DNA of 64,000 bases from Saccharobesus litoralis (GTDB lineage Bacteria; Pseudomonadota; Gammaproteobacteria; Enterobacterales; Alteromonadaceae): contig NZ_CP026604.1 in assembly GCF_003063625.1 (NCBI RefSeq), forward strand, positions 3,202,065 to 3,266,064. Direction: 5' to 3'. A model generated the notes under the pieces. That model searched no databases and was not told the origin of the DNA. It saw only the letters and a program-made list of their open reading frames with translations. Shown in pieces: positions 1 through 9,277 of this stretch (positions are counted from its first letter, which is position 1; every line of letters begins with the position of its first letter). The position numbers and the translations under genes are program-made.

Positions 1-2538
1 ACAAAAGTCATTGCGATGGGACAAATGGGGGCCATTACGCCAACCGCTATTGTCGCGGCAATTGATGATTCAGACTCATCTACCGAGTATATCTATGTAG
101 TGGGTTATGGTTTCATTAACTATTCCACAGAGTATGAGTCTTTTATCGCTAAATATGATCTGGACGGTAATTTAGTCACGGCATTTGATACGGATGGTTA
201 TCGAACCTATGTTTCAATTGATGCTGGGGTTAACGATTACGCGCAGGCTATTTTCGTGCAAGATGATTACATTTACTTGGCAGGCTATGGTCGTGATTCG
301 GATCATGATGGTTATGTAGCTCGTTTTGATGATACAACAGGCTTATTGGATACCTTAGGTGGTTTTGGCACCGGAGGCCAAGTCGATTTCGCCACAGGTA
401 CTACCTCGTTAACGAAAATGGATTTACATGTCATACAAAACGGCTCGCACGCTGGTGATGTCGTTGTATCTTACAATACAGGTTATTTATTCCGTTATGA
501 CGTATCTGCGACTGCCACGCAAACGACATTTACAGCAGATGAAAAACCATATGCAATCGCTGAACAATCAGATGGCACTATAGTGACGGTTGGCCAAAGT
601 AATGGTGCAGGTTATGTGCTGAGTTATTCTGTTGATGGCGGCAGTGGTTTGTTTGTGACTAGCGGCAGTGCAATTACCATTAGTAATAGTGGATTTTCAT
701 CACAGTCAGAAGGGCAAACCGCGATATCCAGCTATTTAAATGATGTCACTATTAATGGCAGCGACAATGTATATGTTGCTGGCGCGGTAACTTTCTCTAG
801 CTATACAGCTAACTTAATTGGCTATTCAACCTCAGCAATTGCTTGGGATACCAGTTTGGCAGGTGACGCAGATAATCGTGGCTATATTACTCAAACCGGT
901 GTGGGCAATTTTGATGAAGGTAAAACCGTCATCCTTGATGGTAATGATGAACTATTTGTTGTTGGTACGTCCAAAGACGCTAGCGATAATCAAGATGTGG
1001 GTTTAGTTAAATTACAAAGTGATGCTTCGTTACAATCATCCTTTGCAGGTAGTGGTCAAGTCGCGGTTAATTATGGTTCAGAGAGTGACTATGTTGCTGC
1101 AGCCAAAGTGACTACTGGCAACGATATTTTCTTTGTCAGTGATTACAGATTTGATTCATCCGATTATGATGTCGCTACAACAAAAGTATTAAGCAGTGGT
1201 GATATTGCAAGTGACGTGGGTGTTATAGGCCATATCAAAGATGGTTATAGCGCTAACAGTTATGATTATGCGTTAGACGTACATTATTTATCTGACAATA
1301 GTGTTTTGGTATTGTCCGTTGCAGAAGATGCGAACGTGGTGCTATCTAAGTTTAATTTAGATGGTAGCTTAGATAGTAATTTCGGCACTGGCGGGCAGGT
1401 TGTGTTTGCGCCAGGCAGCAATACGCTAGGCTCCCCAGGAACTATCGCGGTTGATAGTACAAATAATATTTATATTAGTGTATATGATGGCGAAATATCA
1501 GACAGCTATCTAGTAGCTTACGATAGTGCAGGTAATGGTCGTAATATTTTCTCAAGTAACACGGTAAATTCTTTAGATTTGGCCATCAATAGTTCAGCTC
1601 CTGAAATCTATGACATGTCTGTCGATGCTAACGATGATTTATTTGTTGCCGGCAAGCTAAGCGGAGATGGATTCATTGCTAAAATTAACCCGAGCGCTGA
1701 CGGAGTCGAAAGTAGCTGGGGGACAAATGGTTATGTTACAGTGGATGGTGTTGGCTTCAGCGGTGATGTTTTTTATGAATTTGTCTTTGATTCAAGTAGC
1801 AACATCTATTTAGTTGGTAAGCTAGATATTAGTGATTTTGTATTTGGGGCGTTAACTAAAGTCACAGCAGATGGGAGCTCTGTTAATACTATCACCTTTG
1901 CGGAAGATGGAGCGGGTACAGATGTTGCGTTAGGCGGTGAAAATGGGTCTGCCAAATTAAAAGGAATTTACATAGCTAATAATCAGCAAATTTACATAAC
2001 AGGTGAAGTTGATAATGACTTGTTGTTAGCTAGAGTGTTAAAAGAGACTCTGTCGATAGATACTACATTTAACTCAACGGGTTATGTTCGTAAGTCTGCC
2101 ACTGGTAGTTATGGTATGTTAGCGGTGCGTGAAGATGGTAACTTGGGTATTCGTGTTGCGGGCAGCTATACTGAGTCTAGTAGTACGGATTTATTAGCGT
2201 CTAAATATAATATTAGTCGTGAATATCATCCGCATATTATTGAAGGCGCGAGTGATCCGACAACAGTTGTGTGGAGCTCGGCGGATAGTGGAGTATGGAA
2301 CTTAACTGCTGATGACGTGGATGGCGATAAGTCTAATTTAATATGGACAGTATCTGACACTTGTGATTCGTCAATATCCACTTCACTGACACAAGGTGTT
2401 GGCAGCTCAACATCCTTAAATGTATCTTATGATGGGTTAAGTGGTGGTAGCTGTGCAGTTACAGTGACAGTGACTGACGGACAATCATTAACCGATACTT
2501 ATATTGTTAATTTTAGTAATACAGGGGGCCAGAGTTAA
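1..2538 (+). CDS. Delta-60-repeat beta-propeller-like protein, 5' partial
   Basis: The reading frame is open to the left edge, so the first in-frame ATG at 16 need not be the true start and no signal peptide is visible. About 840 residues remain. Repeats of roughly 50-60 residues carry phrases such as FGTGGQV, SNFGTGGQVVF, SSWGTNGYVTV and TTFNSTGYV together with IYLVGK or LFVAGK strands, the signature of delta-60 (NHL/propeller-like) repeats. The last 90 residues form a separate beta-rich domain with two cysteines (SDTCDSS and GGSCAVT), resembling an Ig-like extracellular module. The composition is rich in Asp, Ser and Gly and poor in Lys, which fits a secreted or surface protein. The function is unknown; adhesion or surface display is inference only. 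Confidence 0.75.
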   Translation, partial: TKVIAMGQMGAITPTAIVAAIDDSDSSTEYIYVVGYGFINYSTEYESFIAKYDLDGNLVTAFDTDGYRTYVSIDAGVNDYAQAIFVQDDYIYLAGYGRDSDHDGYVARFDDTTGLLDTLGGFGTGGQVDFATGTTSLTKMDLHVIQNGSHAGDVVVSYNTGYLFRYDVSATATQTTFTADEKPYAIAEQSDGTIVTVGQSNGAGYVLSYSVDGGSGLFVTSGSAITISNSGFSSQSEGQTAISSYLNDVTINGSDNVYVAGAVTFSSYTANLIGYSTSAIAWDTSLAGDADNRGYITQTGVGNFDEGKTVILDGNDELFVVGTSKDASDNQDVGLVKLQSDASLQSSFAGSGQVAVNYGSESDYVAAAKVTTGNDIFFVSDYRFDSSDYDVATTKVLSSGDIASDVGVIGHIKDGYSANSYDYALDVHYLSDNSVLVLSVAEDANVVLSKFNLDGSLDSNFGTGGQVVFAPGSNTLGSPGTIAVDSTNNIYISVYDGEISDSYLVAYDSAGNGRNIFSSNTVNSLDLAINSSAPEIYDMSVDANDDLFVAGKLSGDGFIAKINPSADGVESSWGTNGYVTVDGVGFSGDVFYEFVFDSSSNIYLVGKLDISDFVFGALTKVTADGSSVNTITFAEDGAGTDVALGGENGSAKLKGIYIANNQQIYITGEVDNDLLLARVLKETLSIDTTFNSTGYVRKSATGSYGMLAVREDGNLGIRVAGSYTESSSTDLLASKYNISREYHPHIIEGASDPTTVVWSSADSGVWNLTADDVDGDKSNLIWTVSDTCDSSISTSLTQGVGSSTSLNVSYDGLSGGSCAVTVTVTDGQSLTDTYIVNFSNTGGQS

Positions 2539-2595
2539 ATGAAGGCATTACTCTGTATTAGGTTAGAAAAGTCGAATTTGCAGGAGGCAGTTTAA

Positions 2596-3444
2596 ATGCA
2601 GGTAGTATTTTACGGCGTTAGAGGCTCTACCCCTGCACCAGGTGCCGAGTTTGCAAGGTATGGCGGTAATACTGCGTGCGTGCATGTTAAGTTGTCGGAC
2701 GGCACGCAATTAATATTAGATTCAGGTACGGGCATCAAAAAATTGGGTCATGTGTTAGCGCAAACTCAAGATGATATTCATTTATTACTGTCGCATAACC
2801 ATTGGGACCATATTCAGGGTTTTCCGTTTTTTTTACCCGCGTTTCAACCGAAAAGAAAAATTTATATAACCCCAGGCTTAACCACGCCGTATGAGCCGGA
2901 GGCGATATTAAATCAAATGTCGGGTTCTTGGTTTCCTATTACGCGTAATGAACTATTGGCTGATATTGAAATTGTCCAGCAGGATGTTGATGTTGAAAGC
3001 TGGCAAATTGGCTCAGCCACCATTAGTCGACGTAAAATGAATCATCCTGGCGGTGGTTCATCTTACTTGATAGCGGATAACGGCACAAAGTTAGCCTATG
3101 TTACCGACAATGAATTATTCCCTCCTTATCGTGTTGAAACTCAATTTTCAGAATGGCAGTCTTTTATTCAAGATGCTGATTTACTCATACATGACGCACA
3201 ATACACAGATGTAGATATGCCTCTAAAACACGGTTGGGGGCATAGTTTAATTGAGCAAGCGGTTGAGTTGTCTGTGTCTGCTGGTGTTAAGCGCTGCGCA
3301 TTTTATAGTCATGACCATACGCGCACAGACGATGCGATTGATGCTTTACTTGAGCAAATTCAAGTGAAAATGGCAGAGCGTGATAATCCATCTGCACCAG
3401 AGATTTTTGCCGCTTATGAAGGTCAGGTTGTTGTTTTAAAATAG
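2596..3444 (+). CDS. MBL-fold metallo-hydrolase
   Basis: The 282-residue protein has the metallo-beta-lactamase fold signature. The HxHxDH motif is present as SHNHWDH near residue 67, a further His lies in MNHPGGG, an Asp in IHDAQYTD, and a C-terminal SHDH. The N-terminus (VRGSTPAPG) and the GGNTACV phrase are typical of the RNase Z / PhnP-like Lactamase_B_2 group, which includes phosphodiesterases. A clear ribosome site (GGAGG, about 9 bases upstream) supports the ATG. It sits 57 bases after the delta-60 gene and about 100 bases before a class III cyclase gene, so hydrolysis of a phosphodiester or cyclic nucleotide is an attractive guess. The substrate cannot be read from sequence. Confidence 0.85.
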   Translation: MQVVFYGVRGSTPAPGAEFARYGGNTACVHVKLSDGTQLILDSGTGIKKLGHVLAQTQDDIHLLLSHNHWDHIQGFPFFLPAFQPKRKIYITPGLTTPYEPEAILNQMSGSWFPITRNELLADIEIVQQDVDVESWQIGSATISRRKMNHPGGGSSYLIADNGTKLAYVTDNELFPPYRVETQFSEWQSFIQDADLLIHDAQYTDVDMPLKHGWGHSLIEQAVELSVSAGVKRCAFYSHDHTRTDDAIDALLEQIQVKMAERDNPSAPEIFAAYEGQVVVLK

Positions 3445-3550
3445 AGGGCCTGACTAAAAAGCAGACCCTCCATATTTCGTTCACAATTGTTAGGCATTTT
3501 AAACAGGATTTATCGCTTTGATGCAGGGAATTTAGCTATTAGGAAACCAT

Positions 3551-5788
3551 ATGCTTAAATACCTTAAGCTATCTTTTAATCAACTCTCTATTCTTACCAG
3601 CGTGGTTATCATGACGTTATTGATCATGATGCAATCATCAATGCTGGGTGAAGAAGCCACCACCTTTTTAAAACGCCTTGATGGCATGCTCTATGACGTG
3701 CGTCTAAAAGCGACCCTTGAACATAGACCAAGGTACGATGAGACTAAAATAGTTATTATTGATTTAGATGAGAAAGCTTTAAAAGAACATGGGCGGTGGC
3801 CGTGGAGCCGACGTAAAGTTGCGGATTTAATCAATAAGCTGCTGGATGCTGGAGTGATTGTAATTGCATTCGACGTTTTGTTTGCAGAACCTGAGCGAAA
3901 TCCTGTAGATGAGCTGGCTAATGAATTTGGTCAGTCAGTCATAAGTAAGGGGGGACTGGGGCGCTATAGAGATGCTATAGATGGTGATCTGCGTATGGCA
4001 GAAGCTTTGCAGAATGGTGATGTGGTACTCGGTATATTATTTGAAGATCAAAAAGAAGTTAGTAAGGGAATATTACCTGATCCGGTAATTGAGCTGAGTC
4101 AGGATGTACCCGTCAGAAAGACAACCGCTGTTCCTCTCAGTGGTTATATAGGTAACATCTCTGTTTTGCATGAAGCGGCTTATGGCAAGGGTTTTTTTAA
4201 TGCGGTGCCAGATGAAGATGGATCAATCCGTAGAGCCGCTTTATTGATTAGACATGAAGATGAAATATACCCTTCGTTAGCACTGGAAGCCGCACGGCTT
4301 TATTCACTTGCAGATACCATAAAAGTTGATTTGGTTGATGACTGGGGAGAAGGATCGTTTCATAGTATCAGAGGCGTGCGTTTAAATGATAAAACTATCT
4401 ATACTGATCAAAATGGGAGAGTGTTGATTCCCTATCGTGGAGGCAGTCACAGCTTTAAATATATATCAGCCGCAGACGTTCTCTCTGGTGAGATGGATCC
4501 CGAGGCGTTGCTTGATTCTATTGTTTTCGTGGGTACATCGTCGGTTGGTTTAGCTGATTTACGAGAAACTCCGGTTGGTATCCAATACCCAGGAGTAGAG
4601 GTTCACGCAAATGTTCTGGAGGGGTTGCTGCATCCAGATATATTTGCTTATCGTCATGAATTTGCTGATATCTTTACCGTGTTCTACTTACTTATCTTTG
4701 GTTTAGTGATGGCATATTTTTTCCCTCGCTTAGGTCCAGGGCAAATGGCGTTGTACGGCGGTGTGTTGGTAGCTGTCACTATTGCCATCAATAGTTTTCT
4801 TTGGACAAATGAAAAAACATCGTTACCTTTAACTACGCCAATTTTGCTATGTTTCTTTATTACTGTCATCAATATCGCTTTTGGTTTCTTTGCTGAAAAT
4901 AACCAAAAGAAAATGATCAAAGGCATGTTTGATCAATATGTACCGCCGGCGCATATCGATAAGATGCTGCAAGACCCATCTGCTATTAACATGGATGGTG
5001 AGCGGCGTAATATGTCGGTTTTGTTCTCTGATATTCGTAGTTTTACCACGATCTCTGAAGGCCTGTCTGCAAATGAGCTCAAGCTGCTACTTAACCGTTA
5101 CTTTTCACCGATTACGCGCTCAATTGGTGAGTACAATGGCACCATAGATAAATACGTTGGCGACATGGTGATGGCATTTTGGGGGGCGCCGTTAAAAGAT
5201 AAGCAGCATGCGATTAATTCCATTCATTGTGCCTTTGATATGTTAAAACTCACCGCTGAGTTACGTGAGGAATTTTTAGCTGAAGGTTGGCCCGAAGTTC
5301 GCATAGGTATTGGTATTAATACCGGTGACATGAATGTTGGCGACATGGGATCGGATTTACGTAAAGCCTACACCGTATTAGGAGACTCGGTTAACTTGGG
5401 TAGCCGCCTTGAAGGGTTAACCAAATTTTACGGTGTGGAGTTATTAGTTAGCGAATTTACCCTTGAACAAGCGAAAGATGCCTTTGAGTTTCGCCCGATA
5501 GATAGAGTGAAAGTTAAGGGTAAAAATAAAGCGGTGGCTATTTTTGAACCCATTTGTGAAAAGGGTAAATTAAACGAGCAAGACAGCGCAGAGTTAGCGC
5601 AGTATAATAAGGCTTATGCGCTATACTTAGCTCAAGACTGGCCAGCAGCAGAGTTGGCATTTGCTGAACTAATACGTTTAAACGATAAACGTTTAGTTTA
5701 CCAAGTTTATGCAGAGCGAATATTGCAATTGAAAGATGAACCTAAACAACAGGATTGGGATGGTTCATTTACGCATACCAGTAAATAA
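3551..5788 (+). CDS. CHASE2-domain class III adenylate/guanylate cyclase
   Basis: A 745-residue membrane sensor. An N-terminal transmembrane segment (about 12-30) is followed by a periplasmic CHASE2 domain (about 35-370, with PWSRRKVADLI and the FDVLFAEP motif), three further membrane helices (about 375-455) and a class III nucleotide cyclase domain (about 480-660). The two metal-binding aspartates are seen in LFSDIRSFT and KYVGDMVMAFWG, and the transition-state Asn/Arg pair in SVNLGSRLEG. Thr at the specificity position of YTVLGDSVN fits many bacterial adenylate cyclases, so cAMP is more likely than cGMP. It converts an unknown extracytoplasmic signal into cyclic nucleotide. A GAF/HD-GYP gene follows after 21 bases, probably co-transcribed. 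Confidence 0.92.
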   Translation: MLKYLKLSFNQLSILTSVVIMTLLIMMQSSMLGEEATTFLKRLDGMLYDVRLKATLEHRPRYDETKIVIIDLDEKALKEHGRWPWSRRKVADLINKLLDAGVIVIAFDVLFAEPERNPVDELANEFGQSVISKGGLGRYRDAIDGDLRMAEALQNGDVVLGILFEDQKEVSKGILPDPVIELSQDVPVRKTTAVPLSGYIGNISVLHEAAYGKGFFNAVPDEDGSIRRAALLIRHEDEIYPSLALEAARLYSLADTIKVDLVDDWGEGSFHSIRGVRLNDKTIYTDQNGRVLIPYRGGSHSFKYISAADVLSGEMDPEALLDSIVFVGTSSVGLADLRETPVGIQYPGVEVHANVLEGLLHPDIFAYRHEFADIFTVFYLLIFGLVMAYFFPRLGPGQMALYGGVLVAVTIAINSFLWTNEKTSLPLTTPILLCFFITVINIAFGFFAENNQKKMIKGMFDQYVPPAHIDKMLQDPSAINMDGERRNMSVLFSDIRSFTTISEGLSANELKLLLNRYFSPITRSIGEYNGTIDKYVGDMVMAFWGAPLKDKQHAINSIHCAFDMLKLTAELREEFLAEGWPEVRIGIGINTGDMNVGDMGSDLRKAYTVLGDSVNLGSRLEGLTKFYGVELLVSEFTLEQAKDAFEFRPIDRVKVKGKNKAVAIFEPICEKGKLNEQDSAELAQYNKAYALYLAQDWPAAELAFAELIRLNDKRLVYQVYAERILQLKDEPKQQDWDGSFTHTSK

Positions 5789-5809
5789 ATTTAATAAGCG
5801 GAATAGCTA

Positions 5810-7489
5810 ATGAGTTCATTAACCGAAGCCCATCATGAAAATATCGCTGAGATCCGTCTCCGGCAGATAGAACGCATGATAGAAGTTGGGCAGGCATTGT
5901 CGGCAGAAAAAGACACGACAAAGTTGCTTGAACAAATTTTATTAGCAGCCAAGGATATTACTCATTCTGATGGCGGCACTATTTACTCAGTTAACGAGCA
6001 AGGTGAATTGAAATTTGAAACCTTGATCAATGACACCTTAGGTATGTATATGGGCGGCACGAGTGATAAGCCGATCCCTTTCCCTGCCATTCCGTTAATG
6101 GTCGACGGTAAGCCTAATTTAAGCGCCTTGGTCGCTTATGCTGCCAATACTGATCAAGTGATTAATATTCCAGATGCTTATGAGCCGTTTGACGGTTTTG
6201 ATATGTCTGGTGCCCGAGCGATGGACGCGAAAATAGGCTATCGTACACGCTCGGTATTAACCGTTCCCATGAAAAATCACGAAGGGGAACTCAATGGCGT
6301 TCTGCAATTAATTAATGCCCAAGATTGTGATTTAGTTGGCAATATTGGCGACATTATTGAGTTTGATGCCGATATAGAGCGTATTGTGGTGGCTCTTGCT
6401 TCCCAAGCTGCGGTTGCGTTAACCAACCGCCAGTTGATTGATGATATGGAAGAGTTATTCCAGTCATTTACCAAACTGTTGGCGAAATCGATTGATGAAA
6501 AATCACCTTATACAGGAGGCCATTGTCGTCGAGTACCTGAAATCACCATGATGCTGGCGCAGGCTACCCATAATACTAAAACTGGCCCTATGGCTGATTT
6601 TAGTATGACGGAAGAAGACCAGTATGCACTTAATATCGCCGCTTGGCTGCATGATTGCGGTAAAATTGCCACGCCTGAATATGTCATGGATAAGGCGACT
6701 AAACTTGAAACCATTTTTGACCGAATTGAATTGGTTGAAGCTCGATTTGAAGTGGCTAAACGTGATACGCAATTGCTTTATGCCAATAAAATAATTGAGC
6801 AAATTAAAGCCGGTAATTTTGAAGCAGAAGCACAACTCAATGCAGAATGTGAGCAAAAGCTCCATGATTTAGAAGAGCAGATGGATTTTCTGGCACATGC
6901 CAATATTGGTGGCGAATTTATGACGCCAGACGACCAACAAAAAGTCCGCGATATAGGTGAAAGTTATCATTTAGATATTCGTCATCGAAAGCAGCCCTTG
7001 TTGGAAGAAGATGAAATTACCAACCTTAGTATTGCTCGTGGCACGTTAAATAACGAAGAACGGCAAATTATCAACCGTCATATTAATATCACCATAGATA
7101 TGTTGGAGGCGTTACCGTTTCCTCGTCATTTGCGCAATGTACCAGAGTACGCAGGCGGCCATCACGAAAAAATGGATGGTACAGGTTATCCTAAAGGCTT
7201 AACACGTGATGAAATGTCTGTACCTGCTAGAATGATGGCAATAGCGGATATATTTGAAGCGTTAACGGCATCTGACCGCCCTTATAAACCAGCGAAAAAA
7301 CTGTCTGAATGTTTGAAAATTCTTGGCTTTATGAAAAAAGATAATCATATCGATCCTGATTTATTCGATATTTTTGTTGATAATAAAATTTATGAGCAAT
7401 TTGCCAAAGAGTTTTTAGATGATACGCAGATTGATGAAATAGATGTTAATAAGATCCCCGGTTATGTCCCACCTGAACAGCGAAATTAA
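5810..7489 (+). CDS. GAF and HD-GYP domain phosphodiesterase
   Basis: A 559-residue cytoplasmic protein. Residues about 20-215 form a GAF domain (QALSAEKDTTKLLEQIL, SDGGTIYSV, VLTVPMKN). Residues about 225-525 form an HD-GYP domain with the metal-binding HD in AWLHDCGKI near residue 281 and the GYP signature HHEKMDGTGYPKG near 452. A helical insertion of about 150 residues, rich in charged residues, separates the two motifs. HD-GYP proteins hydrolyse cyclic di-GMP or, in some lineages, 3',3'-cGAMP. Placement directly behind the CHASE2 cyclase suggests both act in one signalling module. The GAF domain may bind a cyclic nucleotide made by the neighbour, which is inference. Confidence 0.93.
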   Translation: MSSLTEAHHENIAEIRLRQIERMIEVGQALSAEKDTTKLLEQILLAAKDITHSDGGTIYSVNEQGELKFETLINDTLGMYMGGTSDKPIPFPAIPLMVDGKPNLSALVAYAANTDQVINIPDAYEPFDGFDMSGARAMDAKIGYRTRSVLTVPMKNHEGELNGVLQLINAQDCDLVGNIGDIIEFDADIERIVVALASQAAVALTNRQLIDDMEELFQSFTKLLAKSIDEKSPYTGGHCRRVPEITMMLAQATHNTKTGPMADFSMTEEDQYALNIAAWLHDCGKIATPEYVMDKATKLETIFDRIELVEARFEVAKRDTQLLYANKIIEQIKAGNFEAEAQLNAECEQKLHDLEEQMDFLAHANIGGEFMTPDDQQKVRDIGESYHLDIRHRKQPLLEEDEITNLSIARGTLNNEERQIINRHINITIDMLEALPFPRHLRNVPEYAGGHHEKMDGTGYPKGLTRDEMSVPARMMAIADIFEALTASDRPYKPAKKLSECLKILGFMKKDNHIDPDLFDIFVDNKIYEQFAKEFLDDTQIDEIDVNKIPGYVPPEQRN

Positions 7490-7539
7490 CAAGAGTCATT
7501 AAACGTTAAAATAAGATTTTCTGTTAGCGTTTAGGCTGA

Positions 7540-7977
7540 CTAAATTTTGTCTAAATCTATGGTGGGCTCCATGCGGACGCTCGCTTTTGGCTTTGCTGTC
7601 GCGACTTTATCTTTTCTTTGTTTCTCAGCTCCAGATGTTGTTTGATTGGATGAAAATGCCGTTTTATTTAATTCTTTAAATTCTGCCTTAGGCTGCCTTT
7701 GTGCGTGGGGTTCTGGTGCGTGAGGCTCTTGTACGTGATGAAGAATGGTTTGCTGATTATATAATTGAGCAATTTGTGAAGAAAATTGTTGATGCAGCTT
7801 TTGCTGCTGTTCTTGGGCTTTTTTTAGCTGCTGGTTAATTAAATGTAGCTCTTTACTCATTTGGTCAAACTTAAGATACCAAAGCAAGAAAGGTCGTAAG
7901 GTAAATAGCAGCGCTATCGCACCTATGATAACAAGTAAAATATTGATATAGGCACGATATTCGAGAATGAAGTCCAT
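7540..7977 (-). CDS. Small membrane-anchored coiled-coil protein, unknown
   Basis: This 145-residue protein has one transmembrane helix at about 9-32 (INILLVIIGAIALLFTL). A Gln-rich heptad region follows (about 38-78, LHLINQQLKKAQEQQQKLHQQ), then a basic, disordered tail ending in TIDLDKI. I do not recognise a named family; the layout resembles DUF2730-like or small scaffold proteins. The ATG overlaps the TAA of the upstream gene by one base (TAATG), so translation of the two genes is likely coupled. Confidence 0.7.
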   Translation of the reverse strand: MDFILEYRAYINILLVIIGAIALLFTLRPFLLWYLKFDQMSKELHLINQQLKKAQEQQQKLHQQFSSQIAQLYNQQTILHHVQEPHAPEPHAQRQPKAEFKELNKTAFSSNQTTSGAEKQRKDKVATAKPKASVRMEPTIDLDKI

Positions 7978-8267
7978 TAGAACTTCATTGTGGTAATAGG
8001 GTTTTCTTCGTACTTCAGGTCAATTTGATATTCTACGTCGCCGGCTTTGACAAAGAAAAACGTTTTATCGCGTTTGAATACTTCATGTAAAAACACATTT
8101 TTCATACCCGAACGCTTAGTTGGTCCCATATCGACAAATTTAACCTCATAGCGTGATACCAAAATATTTTGGTATTGAGGAGGTGTAACCAAAAGAAGTT
8201 CTTTTTTCTCATCGCGCAACACTATGGTGCTGTTATTTACTGAATAGGTTACTGAATTTTCAAGCAA
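7977..8267 (-). CDS. Hypothetical 96-residue protein
   Basis: This is a small, probably cytoplasmic, mixed alpha/beta protein without signal peptide or membrane helix. I do not recognise its family. The likely start is TTG at 8267, preceded by GGGAGA at about seven bases; no ATG lies near the N-terminus. It overlaps the next gene by one base and forms a two-gene operon with the coiled-coil membrane protein. The conserved-looking core (VTPPQYQNILVSRYEVKF and TFFFVKAGDVEYQ) reads like a small beta-barrel, which is only an impression. Confidence 0.65.
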   Translation of the reverse strand: MLENSVTYSVNNSTIVLRDEKKELLLVTPPQYQNILVSRYEVKFVDMGPTKRSGMKNVFLHEVFKRDKTFFFVKAGDVEYQIDLKYEENPITTMKF

Positions 8268-8486
8268 GTGGGTATCTCCCTTAATTCATTTCGTGTATTG
8301 CATGCTAGTCCAGAGCCTTATACGGCCTATAAATGTTATTTTAGCATCGCTTAGGGGTAAAAAGTAGCACTGACTATTTAGTTATAGCATTTTATTAACA
8401 TATTAATGCACTTTGCTGTAAATTGTTTGATTTAAATTACGCAATTAATCGCGGTAGAATGCACAAAATTGAAATTAACCTATTAA
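8268..8486. other. Divergent intergenic region
   Basis: AT-rich spacer between the leftward two-gene unit and the rightward DUF445 gene, so it must hold both promoters. I see no strong -35/-10 pair with canonical spacing; a TAGAAT hexamer about 35 bases before the DUF445 start is a possible -10. Confidence 0.3.
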
Positions 8487-9197
8487 ATGTCAATGAATAA
8501 AAGCTTAATTACTAATATTGCCGCTGCGGCGTTTTTAGTTGCAGGTTATCTATTAGCTAATGCCTTGTTATTAAGTGTTGGTGTATTTGCTTTGGCGGGC
8601 AGTGTAACTAACTGGTTAGCCGTGCATATGTTGTTTGAAAAAGTACCAGGTTTATATGGTTCAGGGGTGATCCCAGCCAGATTTGAAGATTTCAAACAAG
8701 GTATTAAAGAGTTAATGATGACGCAATTTTTTACTGCTGAAAATATCGATAACTTTTTAACCCATGGTGGTGTCTCTCAACAGTTAGATTTAGCTCCGGT
8801 TATTGAAAATACTGATCTTTCTCCCGCTTTTGATTCACTGGTTAAAACAATTGAAGAATCTTCATTTGGTGGCATGTTAGCTATGTTTGGTGGTAGTGAA
8901 GCACTAGTACCATTGAAAGAGCCTTTTATTAATAAAATGAAAGCAGCTTTATTGGACATTGCACAAAGTGAAGCCTTTGCAGATAACTTGGTTAAGCAAG
9001 TTGAACAACCTAGTGTGATGGGGGGAATGCGTGACAAGGTGGAAACGATTATTGAAAAACGTTTGAATGAATTAACCCCACAATTAGTTAAGCAGATTAT
9101 TCAAGATATGATTAAACAGCACCTTGGTTGGTTAGTTGTTTGGGGTGGTGTATTTGGCGGTTTAATTGGTTTGATTGCTGCGTTACTGGATTTTTAA
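8487..9197 (+). CDS. DUF445 family membrane protein
   Basis: A 236-residue protein with a hydrophobic N-terminal hairpin (about 8-45), a soluble helical middle and a C-terminal transmembrane helix (about 212-234, WLVVWGGVFGGLIGLIAALL). The N-terminal phrase NWLAVHMLFEKVPGLYGSGVIPARFEDFK is diagnostic of DUF445 (YheB/YjiN-like). The biochemical role of the family is unknown. ATG 8487 is followed by a second ATG two codons later, so the start is uncertain by two codons. The gene is monocistronic and ends just before a strong bidirectional terminator shared with hemL. Confidence 0.85.
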   Translation: MSMNKSLITNIAAAAFLVAGYLLANALLLSVGVFALAGSVTNWLAVHMLFEKVPGLYGSGVIPARFEDFKQGIKELMMTQFFTAENIDNFLTHGGVSQQLDLAPVIENTDLSPAFDSLVKTIEESSFGGMLAMFGGSEALVPLKEPFINKMKAALLDIAQSEAFADNLVKQVEQPSVMGGMRDKVETIIEKRLNELTPQLVKQIIQDMIKQHLGWLVVWGGVFGGLIGLIAALLDF

Positions 9198-9209
9198 CCT
9201 TCAATTAAA

Positions 9210-9236
9210 AAAAGAGCGGTCATAGACCGCTCTTTT
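9210..9236. terminator. Bidirectional intrinsic terminator
   Basis: Perfect 12-bp stem AAAAGAGCGGTC / GACCGCTCTTTT with a 3-base loop, A-run on one side and T-run on the other. It lies between convergent DUF445 and hemL and can stop transcription from both. Confidence 0.9.
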
Positions 9237-9277
9237 ATAACCTGCTCTTTTATAGCCTATTACGGTTTAACTTCATT

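Noticed and set aside
818-1006. Alternative-frame ORF within the delta-60 protein gene
   Set aside because: Shadow frame of a long, clearly coding gene with repeat structure.
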